Assembly (NCBI GenBank): GCA_024642765.1
Contig: JAHEAM010000136.1
Location: 1,060-9,047, forward strand
Origin: Planctomycetaceae bacterium
Lineage (GTDB): Bacteria; Planctomycetota; Planctomycetia; Pirellulales; Pirellulaceae
Length of the DNA: 7,988 nt
Reading direction: 5' to 3'
Shown: one piece after another, positions 7,098-7,988 of the stretch
How positions within the stretch are numbered: the first letter of the stretch is position 1
Layout: each line of letters begins with the position of its first letter
The notes under the pieces: model-generated
Told to the model about the DNA's origin: nothing
What the model saw: only the letters and a program-made list of their open reading frames with translations
Database searches by the model: none
Translations under genes and position numbers: made by a program

Positions 7098-7988
7098 ATG
7101 CGCAACTTCAAAAATCTCAGCAAAAAATCTAGGTACCGTCGTGGATCGGTGGCTGTTTTGTTTGCGCTATTAATTATCCCACTGCTTGGCTTAATCGCAT
7201 TTGTAGTTGACTATGGTTATCTAATCGCAACACGCGTTGACCTGCAACGCACTGCCGACCATGCCGTTTTGGCTGCCGTCCAAGATCTTGCACCAGACAC
7301 ATACGGGGTACAGGACTTGGCCCTCGTCAGGAGTACACTGAGGCAATACGTTCAGGATAACTTGGGAGACAATTTTGTCGTTCGTGATGAGGACATTGCA
7401 ATTGGCCGATACAACCCTAACACAATTTATTCGAATTTGGACCTTTATCGTGATGGCGTTTTGGATACTGTTGGCGTGACACTTCGCTACGACGATTCCG
7501 CCAACCATTCCATCGCACTTTTCTTTGCAAGAGTTTTAGGGATCAATCAAAAAGACATGACGGCAACAGCTTACTCTGTTCTGCAAAAAGCACGTTACCT
7601 AAAAGAAGGGTCTGACATTCTGCCGATCGCGATACCGACCTCAGTTTGGAATAATAACCAGTCTGGAACGGTTTGGTCGATTTATGGTACCGGCAAGATT
7701 GAAGACGTTAATGGCCATCAAATCCCGGGGAACTGGGGCACAATTGACATCGGCGCCGAATCCAATGGAGCGAATGAACTCGTCGATCAAATTTACAATG
7801 GGCTGCGTCAAATAGATGTCGACTCTCTTTACTCGGCAGGAAAATCAGATTGGCCCGACAAGATTGACAGCGAACAACACATGTGGCTCAGTGGAGACAC
7901 TGGCATTTCTTCAGGCATCAAAACGTCGATAATCAACTCACACGGCCAAACGAAACTGGTCCCATTATTCGACGTTCACAATGACCTT
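7098..7988 (+). CDS. TadG-like pilus assembly protein, N-terminal part (cut by window edge)
   Basis: Partial gene: 297 codons from the ATG at 7098 run open to the right edge. AGAGG at 7085-7089, 8 bases upstream, supports the start. Residues 1-15 are basic (MRNFKNLSKKSRYRR). A TM helix follows at about 17-44 (GSVAVLFALLIIPLLGLIAF, then VVDYGYLIATR). It continues into VDLQRTADHAVLAAVQDL, the typical TadG/TadE-G helix that reads like 'LQnaADaAALAaa' in the family. G16 is followed by Leu at +5, not Glu, so pseudopilin cleavage is not expected, consistent with TadG being a membrane-anchored protein. Residues about 170-240 (SDILPIAIPTSVW, GNWGTIDIGAESNGANELVD) belong to the extracytoplasmic domain seen in planctomycete TadG-like proteins. 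Any von Willebrand-type domain would lie past the edge. It closes the visible tad cluster. Confidence 0.85.
   Translation, partial: MRNFKNLSKKSRYRRGSVAVLFALLIIPLLGLIAFVVDYGYLIATRVDLQRTADHAVLAAVQDLAPDTYGVQDLALVRSTLRQYVQDNLGDNFVVRDEDIAIGRYNPNTIYSNLDLYRDGVLDTVGVTLRYDDSANHSIALFFARVLGINQKDMTATAYSVLQKARYLKEGSDILPIAIPTSVWNNNQSGTVWSIYGTGKIEDVNGHQIPGNWGTIDIGAESNGANELVDQIYNGLRQIDVDSLYSAGKSDWPDKIDSEQHMWLSGDTGISSGIKTSIINSHGQTKLVPLFDVHNDL

Noticed and set aside
7221..7508. Minus-strand frame of 95 codons inside the TadG-like gene
   Set aside because: It is antisense to a well-supported TadG-like protein, and its composition and lack of a ribosome binding site mark it as a shadow.

Overview
This is a bacterial chromosomal window, most likely from a planctomycete (probably near Pirellulaceae). 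That assignment is an inference. It rests on a PD40/PA/M28/PDZ peptidase architecture, a two-TM HAMP-like protein beside TadE/TadG genes, moderate GC, and sparse gene packing with weak Shine-Dalgarno sequences. No rRNA, tRNA, CRISPR array, transposase or phage gene was seen.

Layout. The left half is on the minus strand. It holds the N-terminal part of a secreted M28-type peptidase cut by the left edge (1-584) and, upstream of it, a large secreted M28 metallopeptidase (769-3738) with an N-terminal beta-propeller, a PA-type insert and a C-terminal PDZ domain. The two look like paralogues. A 433-base region (3739-4171) separates them from the plus-strand genes. It has no intact gene, but its minus strand carries a coding-like stretch split over two frames, possibly a decayed or frameshifted small gene (3794-4109).

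The right half is on the plus strand. First comes an FAD-dependent oxidoreductase with the hallmarks of flavin-dependent halogenases (4172-5416): a GxGxxG motif, a VGES motif, a lysine at the halogenase position, WxWxIP, and a GDAGGFIDP-type FAD motif. Next are a two-TM HAMP-like protein (5549-6055), two small TadE-type pseudopilins one base apart (6104-6577 and 6579-7061), and the N-terminal 297 residues of a TadG-like protein running off the right edge (7098-7988).

How the genes fit together. The four genes from 5549 onward are co-directional and tightly spaced, and probably form a tad (Flp-type, tight-adherence pilus) minor-component operon. The halogenase-like gene is a separate unit with no visible biosynthetic partner in the window. 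The M28 genes point to extracytoplasmic protein or peptide degradation. The items most worth a second look are the halogenase-like enzyme, the broken small gene, and the HAMP-like membrane protein leading the tad genes.
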